A stretch of 64,000 nucleotides of DNA. Source: DATLLJ01 sp035537875. Its GTDB lineage: Bacteria > Acidobacteriota > Vicinamibacteria > Vicinamibacterales > CAVVIG01. Position numbers and translations under genes: made by a program. Below, piece after piece: positions 15,562 through 25,086 of this stretch; the first letter of the stretch is position 1, and every line of letters begins with the position of its first letter. Where the stretch lies: contig DATLLJ010000019.1 of the NCBI GenBank assembly GCA_035537875.1, positions 1-64,000 on the forward strand, written 5' to 3'. The notes under the pieces were generated by a model. It had not been told where the DNA came from. It made no database searches and worked only from the letters and a program-made list of their open reading frames with translations.

Positions 15562-16933
15562 CGATGGATCCGAGCATGTGGCGAATGCCGAACAGCATCA
15601 CCACGATGGCCAGGCCCGCCGCGCAGTGAGCGGGCACCGACACGAACGAGTTCCGAACGTTCGTGAGGATCGGCACGTAGACGACAGCCAGCGTGATGAC
15701 CGCGACGCGCGGGCTGCGAATCGTGTCGATCCCCGCCAGACAGGCGCCGAGCAAACCGAGAACGAGCACGACACCCGCTGCCCCGAAGTTGCGATAGGCT
15801 TCGGCCACCGGCGAGAACCCGATCGGGCCCACACGGTCGATGACCAGGACGTTCATGATTCGCAGGTCATCCTCGGCTTCCGGGCTTTCGGCGCCTGGCA
15901 GCAGACGTGCCGCGGCGCGCTCGAACGGAGCCCAGTACGTTCCTCCCTTGTCCAACGGTTCTCCCTCAGCGCGCCACCGAACGACCTTCTCGACCGGGTG
16001 AAGCGAGGCGCCCATCTCGGCGAACGCCTCGAACAGCTGGATCTGCGGCAGCCGATCCGGCATCGCACGCAAACCCGTCTGTCGGACCTCGCGCAAGATG
16101 GGGATGGCGACGAGCAGAGCCAGACCAAACGCCAGAGTCCTGGCCGGCGACAACGCGCGCCCGCAACGGCCAGCGGCGACGAGCGCTCCCATCGACCTGA
16201 AGAGGACCTCACCTCGCAGGCCGATCGGAAGAACGATCAGCGTCAGGCAGCCGAAGGCCGCCAGCGCCGCACGTCTGAGCTGACCACGCTTGCCGGTCAC
16301 CGCGAGCACCAGGCCGCATCCCAGGACGAGCCACGCGGTGCTCGAAACCACGCTCAGGCTCTCCGTGGCCTCCAAATAGGCGCTGTACGAGTCGAGAAAA
16401 CCGCTGACTCCACCCGTTGTCAGGACGATGGCGCACCACAGTCCGATGGCCAAGAAGACCATCACGGACCCTGCGAGCCCGAGGGGATGCAAGGGGTCAC
16501 GCCGATCGAGCGGTGCATCGCTGCCTCGCGGGAAGCCTCGTCGCGCGAAGACGACCGACGCGCCGGCGGCCAGCGCAAGGTTGCCGGCCAACGCCATCAG
16601 CGCTGCGTCGCTGACGAACGGGCTGAGAACCCAGGACTGCTCCCATGCCGACAACTCGGAGGGATCGACGGATCCATAGGCCATTGCCGCGATCAACCCG
16701 AAATGGAACCCCCAGAACAGTGCCGTGTAGACACCTGTCGCGCTCCAGACCCCGGCCAGGGCGATCAGTGAGCCGGCGACAACCATCGAGGCCGCCGCGA
16801 TCCAGCCGAAGTAGTCAACCGGGTCCGGTCCCCTTGCCGATCCGAACAACGCGAGCGCGAGAGCCAGCGTGCCGGTGGCGCCGGCATATGCGAGCAGAAC
16901 GACTGGACTCGGACGCTGATTAGGCCAGAGCAC
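15515..16933 (-). CDS. Polysaccharide polymerase-like membrane protein (Wzy)
   Basis: 472 residues from GTG 16933, chosen because GGAGG lies 7 nt upstream; it overlaps the previous stop by 14 nt. About twelve hydrophobic segments make it a polytopic inner-membrane protein. A soluble loop of ~90 residues near the C-terminus carries GGTYWAPFERAAARLLPG and GPIGFSPVAEAYRNFGAAG. That second block matches the O-antigen polysaccharide polymerase (WzyE/O-ag_pol_Wzy) pattern. It lies between two glycosyltransferases and downstream of the flippase, as expected for the repeat-unit polymerase. Family assignment is moderate because Wzy proteins diverge fast. Confidence 0.72.
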   Translation of the reverse strand: MLWPNQRPSPVVLLAYAGATGTLALALALFGSARGPDPVDYFGWIAAASMVVAGSLIALAGVWSATGVYTALFWGFHFGLIAAMAYGSVDPSELSAWEQSWVLSPFVSDAALMALAGNLALAAGASVVFARRGFPRGSDAPLDRRDPLHPLGLAGSVMVFLAIGLWCAIVLTTGGVSGFLDSYSAYLEATESLSVVSSTAWLVLGCGLVLAVTGKRGQLRRAALAAFGCLTLIVLPIGLRGEVLFRSMGALVAAGRCGRALSPARTLAFGLALLVAIPILREVRQTGLRAMPDRLPQIQLFEAFAEMGASLHPVEKVVRWRAEGEPLDKGGTYWAPFERAAARLLPGAESPEAEDDLRIMNVLVIDRVGPIGFSPVAEAYRNFGAAGVVLVLGLLGACLAGIDTIRSPRVAVITLAVVYVPILTNVRNSFVSVPAHCAAGLAIVVMLFGIRHMLGSIVARPYASSPYVRSEA

Positions 16934-18032
16934 GCGAACGCCTCCATATTTCGTAGTGCGCCTCACGCGAGCGGTCGAACACGAACGGGCTCCTGGCCAG
17001 GAATTGCTCCGCCTCGACAGCGCCCGGCGCCTCCTGGCGGATGAGATTGGCAGCGGCAGCCGCCCACGTTTCATCGTCCTGCTGCAGCGACAGCACCTGC
17101 AGATGCGGGAAGTGGCGGCCAAGCTCGCGGGTGCCGGGCAGGTCCGACGCGAGCACCGGCGTCCCGACCGCACACGCTTCCAGGACCGCGCACGGGACGC
17201 CTTCCCAGAGCGACGGCAGAATCATCAGATGCGAGCTGGCGATCAGGGAGATGGGCTCGTTGACCTCGCCAACAAAGGTGAGGTGATCGCTCAACCCGGC
17301 GGAAGCGACAGCGCTCCGCACCTGTTGTCCGTAGTCACCCACTTCTCTCCCGACCAGTTGGACCTGCACGTCGGGAATCTTGGTGACCAGCCGGCGAAGC
17401 ACGTTGACGAGACGCAGCTGGTTCTTCAGCGGCTGGATTGACGCGACGTTGACCACGGTCGGCGTCCGCCCGCGCACGCGCTCGACACGTCTGAGCCGGT
17501 CTACTCGAACGCCTTGCGGGATGATGCGACACCGAGGATCGGCCGGCCAGCGCGGGCTCCACGCGTTCATCGCCCCTTCCCCAACCGCGACGATGTCGGT
17601 GGCTGCCCGATGAAGAAGGGCACGGCACACCGCAAGCTGGGCTCGACGGCGCCGCGTGTCGCTGCGGTCATTGACAATCGCGGTGTGGAAGTGCGCCACA
17701 CGGCTGCGCACGCCGGCGAGTCGCGCCGCCATCAGAATGGGCCCCGAGAAGTAATGCACGTGTGAATGGACCACGTCGTAGCGGCCCTCGCGCAGCAGGC
17801 GGCGGAAGCCGCCGGGAAAACGCGCGTCCAGCCGGCACTTGATGACACGCCCGCCCAACTGCTCCACGCGATCGTCCAGGATGCCGTCGAGGCCGCTCAA
17901 CACCAGGAAATCCGAGCGCACGCAGTCGCGCTGAAACGCCTCGGCCAGCTCCAAGGTGCGCAACTCGGCGCCGCCGCGCTCGAGGCGGCCGAAGACGTGA
18001 AGGACCTTCACCGGGTCCTGGCGCGTCGTCAT
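16920..18032 (-). CDS. Family 4 glycosyltransferase
   Basis: 370 residues. The N-terminal domain begins VKVLHVFGRLERGGAELRTL, the usual GT4 opening with the GG-x-E loop, and includes DVVHSHVHYFSGP. The C-terminal nucleotide-sugar domain contains NVASIQPLKNQLRLVNVL and PSLWEGVPCAVLEACAVGTP with E-x7-E. It is close to the WcaL/EpsF-like group that adds sugars during exopolysaccharide assembly. ATGA overlap with the flippase gene upstream. Confidence 0.9.
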   Translation of the reverse strand: MTTRQDPVKVLHVFGRLERGGAELRTLELAEAFQRDCVRSDFLVLSGLDGILDDRVEQLGGRVIKCRLDARFPGGFRRLLREGRYDVVHSHVHYFSGPILMAARLAGVRSRVAHFHTAIVNDRSDTRRRRAQLAVCRALLHRAATDIVAVGEGAMNAWSPRWPADPRCRIIPQGVRVDRLRRVERVRGRTPTVVNVASIQPLKNQLRLVNVLRRLVTKIPDVQVQLVGREVGDYGQQVRSAVASAGLSDHLTFVGEVNEPISLIASSHLMILPSLWEGVPCAVLEACAVGTPVLASDLPGTRELGRHFPHLQVLSLQQDDETWAAAAANLIRQEAPGAVEAEQFLARSPFVFDRSREAHYEIWRRSRALA

Positions 18033-19306
18033 GGGCGAGCCCCGCCCGGCAGCGCGCCCGCGACCACTCCTACCGGCGGTTGTGCTGCTCGGAGGTCGCG
18101 TATCGTGAACGCTAAGTACGCAGACAGCTCGACGAGAGAGCCCACGAGCAGCGACCCCGCTGCGCCATTGAGGCCATACCGCTCCACGAGCGGGCCAATC
18201 GTGACCGCGACGACGGCCAGCGAGATCGTGCTGATGATCGGCTGCGCCCTGAAGCGAAGCCGGGCAGCGATTCCTGTGCCGAGGAAGACGGACGCGAACG
18301 TGGCGATTGCCGCGCCAGCCAGGATCAGCAACAGGCGGACGTGATCCCCGTATTCAGGACCGTAGATCAGCGCGAGGGCGGACCGTCCGAACACCAGCAC
18401 GGCGATCAAGCCGAGTGCCCCCAGGGCGATGCTGCCCGCCACCAGACGCCCCAGTCGCTCGCGATACCGCAGCGGCGAATGCTTCGCCTCTGTCGCGAGC
18501 AGCGGCAGCGCCGCCTGAGAAGCCGCGTTGACTATGAGGTGCCCCACCATCGGGATGTACGAGATGGCCGCGAAGATGGCGAGAGCGGCTGGGCCGAGAT
18601 GGTTGACGATCACGTAGCGGGGAAGATTGCTCTGCACGCTGCCGATCGCCGAGCTCAGCCCGAGCGGCAGCGCCATCACAATCAGCCGGGCGGCCGGGCT
18701 CCAGGAAGAACGATGGCGCGCCTCCGGCGATTCCGGGGGCGGGTGCTCGATCAGTCTCGATCTCCTCGGCAGATCCCAGGCAATCAGCGCCAGAAACGAG
18801 CCGACTGCGTAGCCCGCGGTTGCGAGGACGAGCGACCGGGATAACGCGAGACTGGCCAGCACCAGCGCAACGCTGAGAACGCCGTTCACCATCAAGCCAA
18901 TCGCCTGACTGCGTATGTCCAACTCGCGTTGAAACAGACCATGGCAAATGTCCGAGACGGCCTCGCAGGCCCGTGCCCCGACGATCAACATGAGCACCGC
19001 AGGCGACAACGAGCCCGCCTTCGCCATCGCTCCTATGGCCAGTGAGCCGACCACGGCCACGCCTGTGGTGATGAGCCGGGCGGTCAGGTAGTCGCTGAAG
19101 TCCCGGGGCGAGCGATTACCGGTGGCGAGGAGGGTTCGGAGCCGGAGGTTCGCCAGAACGAAGATCGGACCGGCCACCGCCATCGCGTACGCGAAGACAC
19201 CGACTTCGACCAGACCGATCGATCGGGCCAGGAGCACGAACACAATCCACTGGCTCCCCGCGTATACCGTGTTGCCCGCGAAAGCCCAGGACGCATTCCT
19301 TTTCAT
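18029..19306 (-). CDS. Oligosaccharide flippase (Wzx-like, MOP superfamily)
   Basis: 425 residues with about twelve predicted transmembrane helices in two six-helix halves. It opens MKRNASWAFAGNTVYAGSQW, the usual start of polysaccharide flippases, and has LPRYVIVNHLGPAALAIFAA in the middle. It would move the undecaprenyl-linked repeat unit to the periplasmic face for polymerisation. The gene overlaps the following glycosyltransferase by ATGA and is 39 nt from the kinase gene upstream. Confidence 0.87.
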   Translation of the reverse strand: MKRNASWAFAGNTVYAGSQWIVFVLLARSIGLVEVGVFAYAMAVAGPIFVLANLRLRTLLATGNRSPRDFSDYLTARLITTGVAVVGSLAIGAMAKAGSLSPAVLMLIVGARACEAVSDICHGLFQRELDIRSQAIGLMVNGVLSVALVLASLALSRSLVLATAGYAVGSFLALIAWDLPRRSRLIEHPPPESPEARHRSSWSPAARLIVMALPLGLSSAIGSVQSNLPRYVIVNHLGPAALAIFAAISYIPMVGHLIVNAASQAALPLLATEAKHSPLRYRERLGRLVAGSIALGALGLIAVLVFGRSALALIYGPEYGDHVRLLLILAGAAIATFASVFLGTGIAARLRFRAQPIISTISLAVVAVTIGPLVERYGLNGAAGSLLVGSLVELSAYLAFTIRDLRAAQPPVGVVAGALPGGARP

Positions 19307-19345
19307 CGGCCCGCATCTTCGTCCGCCATCAGTTCCCGGTCGGCT

Positions 19346-21601
19346 CTACCGGGCCCTCTGGTAGTACTGGACGTACTCCCGGCGGTAATAGCTCGAGTAG
19401 TAATAGGCGTTCCGTTCGAGCTCGACGCGATTGAGCACCGCACCAAGGAAGCAGCGCTGCGCGTTCTCCAGCTGCTGAATGGCGGCCTTCGCCGCCTGCC
19501 GGCTGGTCATTTCGGCGCCGATGACGAACACGATTCCCCCTGCCGTGCTTGCGGCGATCGCCGCGTCCGTCACCGCCATCGCGGGTGGCGAGTCGATGAT
19601 GACCGAATCGAAGTGCTCGCCGAGCGAACCGATGAAGTCCTTGAAGCGCTGCGACCCCAGGAGCTCCGCGGGGTTCGGCGGCGTGCGGCCCGCCGTCAGC
19701 AGCCAGAGGCCTGCGACGCTACTCTTCCGGATGCACGCGCTCGGCGGTGCGTGCCCGACCATCAGGTTGGACAGCCCCGGCTCCTGCTTCTGTCTGAACA
19801 TCTCGTGCACACGCGGCCGCCGCATGTCCGCGTCGATCAACAGCACGCGCTGACCTGCCTGCGCGAATCCGATGGCCAGATTCGTCGCAATCATCGTCTT
19901 CCCTTCACCGGGTCCCGTGCTCGTGACGACCAGAGTCCTGACACCTTCCTCCGTCGACGAGAACAGAATGTTCGTCCTGATCGAACGGATCGCCTCGGCG
20001 AAGCCCGGTGGCACGCCGCTGCTGATGAGCGGATCTCCACCCTGCCAGGTTTTCGGATCGAGCGCCGGCACCATCCCGAGCGACGGCAGCCCCAGGTACT
20101 GGGTGATCTCGTCTGGCGTCTTGATTCGGCTGTCCACGTATTCGAAGAAGAAAGCCAGTCCGACCGCGAAGAATGTGCCTCCCAGCAGGGCGAGGCTCAG
20201 GTTCATCAGCTTGTGGGGCGAGGCCGGCACGCGCGGACGTTCGGCCTCGTCGACGACGCGAATATTGCTCGTCTTCAGCTCGGTGCTGACGCCAGTCTCT
20301 TTCGCGCGCTGAAGCAGGCTCTCGTATATCTGCTTGTTGCTCTGGACGTCGCGTTCGAGCACACCGTAATCGATGGCCTTGCGGTTCATCGACATCGCTT
20401 CGCCTTTTTGCTGGTTGAGCGCGTCGATGAGGCTGTTCTCCTTGGCAAGCGCCGACTGATACTCGTTGCGAACCGATTGCACGACCTTGGCAATCTCGCC
20501 GTCCAGCTTCGACTGGGCCAGCTGGATGGCCAGCCGCACTTTCACGATGTCAGGGTGCTTCTCGCCGAGCTTTTCGGACAGCTGGGATTGCTGGCTCTGC
20601 AGCTGCGCCAGCTCGGCCTTCTGCTGCTGGATGTAGCTGTTGGACAGAATCGCCGGAAACGTATCGAGCGACCCGCCGTTCTTCGCCAGCGACTGCAGCT
20701 GATTGGACAACGACTGTTTCTGGAAGCGCTCGGTCTTCGCCTGCGTGACCGCCGCGTTGAGATCGGCGAGCTTCTGAACGACGATGTTCTCGCGGTCCTC
20801 CAGGGAGATGGCGTCGTTCTGCTCGCGGTACTTCTGCAGCGCTGCTTCGGCTTTTTCGACCTGCTGCCGCTGTTCGGCCAGGCGTTCGCCCAGCCAGTCG
20901 TTGGCTTCCTTCGACGCGAGGAACTTGTACTCGAGGTTCTGCTCGATGTAATTCCTGGCGGTGGCGTTGATGATGCGTGTGGCGAGTTCCGGATCCGACA
21001 GCCGGTATTTCAGATCGACGAGCCGACTGTTGCGAATCGGGGCGATCGTCAGATTCTCGAGGAACCTGTCGAGGGCATGCGACTGTTCCATCGTTTCGTC
21101 GGCGCTCTGCCGCTCGGCGGATGAACCGCCGAATGGGAGCCACGCCCACATTCCGCGGCTCGCCGAGCCGCCACCAAAATACGGGCTCTGCCACAGCTGC
21201 AGCCCTTCGACCGTCTTGCGCGCGAGCGCCCGGCTCTTGAGGATGTTGTATTGCGTCTGGTAGTAGTCGGCCTTGGCTCCCTGTTCGTCGATCACTTCGG
21301 TGAAGTTGATGATGTTGGGGTCGTCCGACTCGATGAGCAGTCGCGTTCCCGCCTCATAGATCGGCGTGACCGTGAAGGTGTAGGTCGTCACGCTGACGAC
21401 CACGAGCAGGAAGGCGGTGGCGGCGGTCCAGCGCCGCTTGTGCAGCACGCGCACATAATCGAGCAGGTGTCCGCCGGCTTCGGCCTGCTCCACGGGCGGA
21501 GCGGACGGAGCCGCCTGTGCGGAGCGCGGCGCCACCGCGAGCCGAAGGTGCCGCGGACTCTCCGACTGATGTTCCCCCTGGGCCTGGTCGCTCGTCTGCA
21601 T
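19346..21601 (-). CDS. Polysaccharide co-polymerase with BY-kinase domain (Wzc/GumC-ExoP type)
   Basis: 751 residues. The N-terminal Wzz domain has a transmembrane helix near residue 60, followed by a long periplasmic coiled coil (~200-400) and a second transmembrane helix near 470. The cytoplasmic bacterial tyrosine kinase shows Walker A TGPGEGKTMIATN, Walker A' VLLIDADMRRP and Walker B SVIIDSPPAM. The C-terminus ends in a tyrosine cluster (AYYYSSYYRREYVQYYQRAR) for autophosphorylation. It would control chain length and couple polymerisation to export through Wza. It is the third gene of the operon. Confidence 0.95.
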   Translation of the reverse strand: MQTSDQAQGEHQSESPRHLRLAVAPRSAQAAPSAPPVEQAEAGGHLLDYVRVLHKRRWTAATAFLLVVVSVTTYTFTVTPIYEAGTRLLIESDDPNIINFTEVIDEQGAKADYYQTQYNILKSRALARKTVEGLQLWQSPYFGGGSASRGMWAWLPFGGSSAERQSADETMEQSHALDRFLENLTIAPIRNSRLVDLKYRLSDPELATRIINATARNYIEQNLEYKFLASKEANDWLGERLAEQRQQVEKAEAALQKYREQNDAISLEDRENIVVQKLADLNAAVTQAKTERFQKQSLSNQLQSLAKNGGSLDTFPAILSNSYIQQQKAELAQLQSQQSQLSEKLGEKHPDIVKVRLAIQLAQSKLDGEIAKVVQSVRNEYQSALAKENSLIDALNQQKGEAMSMNRKAIDYGVLERDVQSNKQIYESLLQRAKETGVSTELKTSNIRVVDEAERPRVPASPHKLMNLSLALLGGTFFAVGLAFFFEYVDSRIKTPDEITQYLGLPSLGMVPALDPKTWQGGDPLISSGVPPGFAEAIRSIRTNILFSSTEEGVRTLVVTSTGPGEGKTMIATNLAIGFAQAGQRVLLIDADMRRPRVHEMFRQKQEPGLSNLMVGHAPPSACIRKSSVAGLWLLTAGRTPPNPAELLGSQRFKDFIGSLGEHFDSVIIDSPPAMAVTDAAIAASTAGGIVFVIGAEMTSRQAAKAAIQQLENAQRCFLGAVLNRVELERNAYYYSSYYRREYVQYYQRAR

Positions 21602-21638
21602 ATGCCTTCCCCCATTCCGGCCGAAGCCGGCGGGCGGA

Positions 21639-22505
21639 TCAGAAATATCGTTGCGGGACGATGATGGTGTCCTCCGGACGCACCAGGTCCGTCAGCTGCA
21701 CCTTCACTTCCTTCTTCGTGCCGTTCTCGATCCGCATGATCTGAATGCGGTTCATCGCGCCGTGCTCGTTGACACCGCCGGCGAGCGACAGGGCCTGCAG
21801 CACCGTCGTCTTCTTCTGCACGCTGTACGCACCCGGATTCTTCACCTGTCCAAACACGTAGACGGTCTCGGCGCGCGGCACGAAAATGGTGTCCCCGTCC
21901 TTCAATTCGAGGTTCTGCGAGAGCGCCCCGCTCTCGAGCTCCCGGATGGTCGCGCGAAAGACCTCCGTGGCGGCGTCCTGATCGGGCAGCACGGGCTCAC
22001 CGATGGGCCTGCCCTGCGGTGACCGGACAACGGCGACCTCGCCCGACGCGGTCGAGAGCGTCGAACCGGCGCGCGCGAGCGCCTCGATCAGAGTCATCCC
22101 TCCGGTGAGCGCAACCGGCCCTGGCTGCCGTACTTCGCCCATGACGAACACACGCTGACTGCGGTACTGCTCGACGGCGATGCTCACTTGCGGGTTGCGA
22201 AAGTACCCGTCGGCCAGACGCGCCTTGAGCTCGCCCTCGAACGCGCGAAGTGTGAGGCCGCCGGCTTTGACGCGACCGATGAGCGGGAAGCCGAACGTGC
22301 CGTCCGCCTCCACGGTGTACTTGCCGCCGAGATCCGCCTGATCGAACACCTGGATGAGGAGGATGTCCTGCGATCCGATCACGTAGTCGGCCGCCGACTG
22401 CGCGCCAGCGGCGATCGATGCGCGCGCGATCAGGAGGGCCAGGAAAACGATCGCGATCCCTGTCCACGCCGGCTTGCACCAACACCTGCTCAGGTCGCTA
22501 TGCAT
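21639..22505 (-). CDS. Polysaccharide export protein (Wza family)
   Basis: 288 residues. A signal peptide ends around AAGAQ (residue ~36). The Poly_export domain follows (YVIGSQDILLIQVF, then FPLIGRVKAGGLTLRAFE), with two SLBB domains (VFVMGEVRQPGPVALTGG and VYVFGQVKNPGAYSV). It forms the periplasmic and outer-membrane exit channel with the Wzc-like kinase encoded downstream. No lipobox cysteine was found, so it may not be a lipoprotein like E. coli Wza, and may rely on the barrel protein encoded just upstream. Confidence 0.93.
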   Translation of the reverse strand: MHSDLSRCWCKPAWTGIAIVFLALLIARASIAAGAQSAADYVIGSQDILLIQVFDQADLGGKYTVEADGTFGFPLIGRVKAGGLTLRAFEGELKARLADGYFRNPQVSIAVEQYRSQRVFVMGEVRQPGPVALTGGMTLIEALARAGSTLSTASGEVAVVRSPQGRPIGEPVLPDQDAATEVFRATIRELESGALSQNLELKDGDTIFVPRAETVYVFGQVKNPGAYSVQKKTTVLQALSLAGGVNEHGAMNRIQIMRIENGTKKEVKVQLTDLVRPEDTIIVPQRYF

Positions 22506-22507
22506 GA

Positions 22508-23737
22508 TCAGAATCCGAACGACATGCTGCTGCCGATGCGCAGGCTGTCGTAGTCATGAAACTGCTCCGTCGTCGAGTCACGCTGCCAGTAGGACACGCC
22601 GAATCCGATGCCGCCATCCCGACCCAGTCGGTACCGGATGCTTCCGGTGTAGGTCAACGTCACATCGACGCGCTGCATCCCGTCGGGAGCGGGCACGTCC
22701 TCGATGGCGTCGCTGTATTCGTAGGTGTGCCGATCGACCGAGACCAGCGCGTCGAACTTCCGCCCGATGGCGCGACGAACCGATACGCCCACCGAGTTGT
22801 CCACGAAGAAGGGCTGGAACTCCTCGTAGGAGTAGGTGAGGTCGCGGTCGTAGGTCACCCCGAACGTGGTGGATCCGAGCAGCGTGTACGACAGGCCGAG
22901 CTCCGCGACCAGCCCGCTGAACGGCGCGAGCGATTCCGGAACAGTGGGCGTGAACTTCCGATACCCGACGTAGGCCGACCCGTTGACGAGCGCCCGCGGC
23001 TTGAACTCGACCCCTGGCATCACGCGATAACTCCTGGAGTCACGTGTCGGCGAGTACACGAATGCGTCTCGGAATTTGTCGTAGCGCACCCCGACGCTGG
23101 TCAGAGGCGTGACCTTTTGCCGTGCGGTGACGTTGATCCCTTCGGTGTCGCGGTTCAGCGTCTCCTGCAGCTGCGTCCCGTCGAACATCGCATCCGCGTC
23201 GTAGCGCGTCTTCAGTCTGCTGGCAGCGAATTCAACCGAGAATTTCGGCGTGAGCGCGAGACCCGCCCCCGCCGTCAGCCCATCTTCCACGTGTCGCGAA
23301 CGGATATCGATTTCGTTGTTGGGCCGCTGGCGGGTGTTGAGGTAGGAGTTCCCACCGAACAGCTTGAGGCGGTGCAAGTAGACTTCGCCCCGCAGGGCGA
23401 ACTGCGGATCGACCGACCGCTCGGTTTCGTACTGAGCGTAATAGACCAGGTCAGCCGCCCCGGTCACCTGGAACAACGCTCGGCGAGCCACCGGCAGCCA
23501 CACATCGGCCTTCGGCATGATGGTGAACGTGAAGTCCGATTTCGCGTCGCCTTCGGTGTTGAACACGTTTCCGTCGATGCCCAATTGCTTCAGCTGCAGA
23601 GCTGGGTCGGCGTAAAAGGGACCGAGGCGCACGTTCGCGTTCTCGCGGACGTCGTCTATCGCCGACGACCACAATGACTGCGCCCTGGCGGCAGCCGGAA
23701 CCGCAAGAGCGATCGCAAGCGCAAAGGCTGTTCTCAT
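22508..23737 (-). CDS. Outer-membrane beta-barrel protein of the exopolysaccharide operon
   Basis: 409 residues with a signal peptide to ARAQ (residue ~20). The rest alternates amphipathic strands (for example SVEFAASRLKTRY and TTFGVTYDRDLTY), about sixteen to eighteen in all. It ends in Phe (SMSFGF), the outer-membrane assembly signal. It resembles the OMP_b-brl/EpsL-type barrels seen at the head of exopolysaccharide operons. It is the first gene of the operon and probably forms or supports the outer-membrane exit. The stop lies 2 nt before the wza-like start. Confidence 0.82.
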   Translation of the reverse strand: MRTAFALAIALAVPAAARAQSLWSSAIDDVRENANVRLGPFYADPALQLKQLGIDGNVFNTEGDAKSDFTFTIMPKADVWLPVARRALFQVTGAADLVYYAQYETERSVDPQFALRGEVYLHRLKLFGGNSYLNTRQRPNNEIDIRSRHVEDGLTAGAGLALTPKFSVEFAASRLKTRYDADAMFDGTQLQETLNRDTEGINVTARQKVTPLTSVGVRYDKFRDAFVYSPTRDSRSYRVMPGVEFKPRALVNGSAYVGYRKFTPTVPESLAPFSGLVAELGLSYTLLGSTTFGVTYDRDLTYSYEEFQPFFVDNSVGVSVRRAIGRKFDALVSVDRHTYEYSDAIEDVPAPDGMQRVDVTLTYTGSIRYRLGRDGGIGFGVSYWQRDSTTEQFHDYDSLRIGSSMSFGF

Positions 23738-23880
23738 GGCGTAGATCGAGCTCCTGTCCTGCCCGTGGCGATTACCGATCCTATCGACCAGTCTGTCTCC
23801 GTCCTTGAATCGAAACAGTGGTCCAGAGAGTGATTTCGCCAGACGGGGGCCGGGGGAAGACGCCGGCGATCGTCAGCGCA

Positions 23881-23940
23881 CGACACCCGTGTCGGCTGCG
23901 CAGACCTGAGCACCAGCGGGCTCGAGGTGTATATCGAGCC
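23881..23940. promoter_or_regulatory. Two inverted repeats upstream of the exopolysaccharide operon
   Basis: The palindrome CGACAC-CC-GTGTCG occupies 23881-23894, and the hairpin GGCTCGA/TCGAGCC occupies 23919-23925 and 23934-23940. Both lie in the 265-bp gap between the 24003 gene and the operon start at 23737. They could be an operator and a weak terminator of the upstream gene. No clear -35/-10 pair was found here. Confidence 0.35.
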
Positions 23941-24002
23941 GTTCCGAGCAGATCTTTATAGATGTGTTGTCAGACGCAACGAGGAGTGGACGGCGCCGTG
24001 GG

Positions 24003-24797
24003 CTATTTCACCGTCGTCTGGGTCGCATAGCGACCAGACGCGTCGGGTTGCGATTCGATCAGGACGAGCGTCGCGCCGCGGTACGTCAGGCGACGATCCG
24101 CGATTCCGTCGCCGTTCTCGTCAAAGGCGACCGTCTCCAGTGCCCCGCCGTCGTAGGTTTCCCACTTGTCGGGCTTGCCATCGTCATCGGTATCCTGCTC
24201 CGCGCGCACGAGCGCCCCCTGCCCGTCGGGACCAGCTTTGGACGCGTCGTAGTACTCCCACCTATCGATGCGATGCTCGTCGTGGGTCGACGAAATTTCT
24301 ATCTTTTGCACAGTGTGGTCAGCTCCGGGAAACGCCCAGGCATCCGCTTCTCCGTCTCCGTTTCGCGAAAACCCGACCTTGGTCAGATCGCCGGTGTCGC
24401 TATAGAACTCCCACCGTTCGATTCTTCCGTCTTCGTTCCGGTCGATGCGAGACTCCACGGGCTTCGCGCCATTCATGACCGTCCAGGTATCGACCCGGCC
24501 ATTCTTGTCCGAGTCGTAATCGAGCTGGACGAGTCGGCCCGTCTTCTTGTCGTAATTTGGTCGGATGCCGTGCCGAAGCTGCTGCTGTTCAGCGTCGGCG
24601 CAAGAAAGGCACGCGGCCGAAAGGGCGACCCACCAGGCTGCGCTCGATCTCCAAGGGCGCCCGCGAGCTCCCTCTCTCGCCCGCACCGACACTGCGCGGG
24701 ATGTCACGGCATTACACACGTCGACTGGAACAACGCTCGAGCGCAACCGGTTCCAGATCGGCTTCACGATGAACAACCGTCTCAGGGGGGCAGCCAT
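24003..24797 (-). CDS. Secreted or lipid-anchored protein with EF-hand-like loops
   Basis: Up to 264 residues. The ATG at 24797 is shown, but the real start may be GTG 24686, which places the hydrophobic segment AAWWVALSAACLSCADA near the N-terminus as an export signal. Two Cys there could be lipidated, although neither fits the lipobox well. The remaining ~190 residues hold five spaced D-x-[DN]-x-[DN]-G-like loops (DSDKNGRVD, DRNEDGRIE, SRNGDGEAD, DTDDDGKPD, DENGDGIAD). Most are followed by W-E-x-Y or a similar strand. Such loops normally bind calcium. The function is unknown. It lies upstream of the exopolysaccharide operon on the same strand. Confidence 0.7.
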   Translation of the reverse strand: MAAPLRRLFIVKPIWNRLRSSVVPVDVCNAVTSRAVSVRAREGARGRPWRSSAAWWVALSAACLSCADAEQQQLRHGIRPNYDKKTGRLVQLDYDSDKNGRVDTWTVMNGAKPVESRIDRNEDGRIERWEFYSDTGDLTKVGFSRNGDGEADAWAFPGADHTVQKIEISSTHDEHRIDRWEYYDASKAGPDGQGALVRAEQDTDDDGKPDKWETYDGGALETVAFDENGDGIADRRLTYRGATLVLIESQPDASGRYATQTTVK

Positions 24798-24897
24798 CCA
24801 CCTTATCTATCGGAACGGGGACCGTGAGCTTCAAGGCTGGGCCGGCGCAGCTCGATCGGGCGCTGAACGGCGCGGCGACGGAAGAGAAGCTCGCCGG

Positions 24898-25086
24898 TCA
24901 CCCTGAAAGCGGGCGCTTCAGGAGGACGGACCACTTCCCCGGCGACTCGGAGATGCCCACTGCTTCCCAACCATCGGATCCGGCCCGCTCCAGCACCGAC
25001 AAGCCTTTCTCCTTCCTCTTGTCGAGTGAGTACTCTTTCTCTGTCGGGACGACGAGAATCAGATATTCCCACTTCTGGAGTGCCAT
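24898..25086 (-). CDS. DUF4177-like small protein
   Basis: 62 residues from ATG 25086. The frame is open further upstream but only in low-complexity sequence. It starts MALQKWEYLILVV and has GSDGWEAVGISES, then WSVLLKRPL. This is the W-E-Y...GxxGWE-h-V...h-h-h-K-R-P pattern of DUF4177 proteins, which are small beta-rich proteins of unknown function. It sits alone between divergent units; no partner is evident. Confidence 0.75.
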   Translation of the reverse strand: MALQKWEYLILVVPTEKEYSLDKRKEKGLSVLERAGSDGWEAVGISESPGKWSVLLKRPLSG

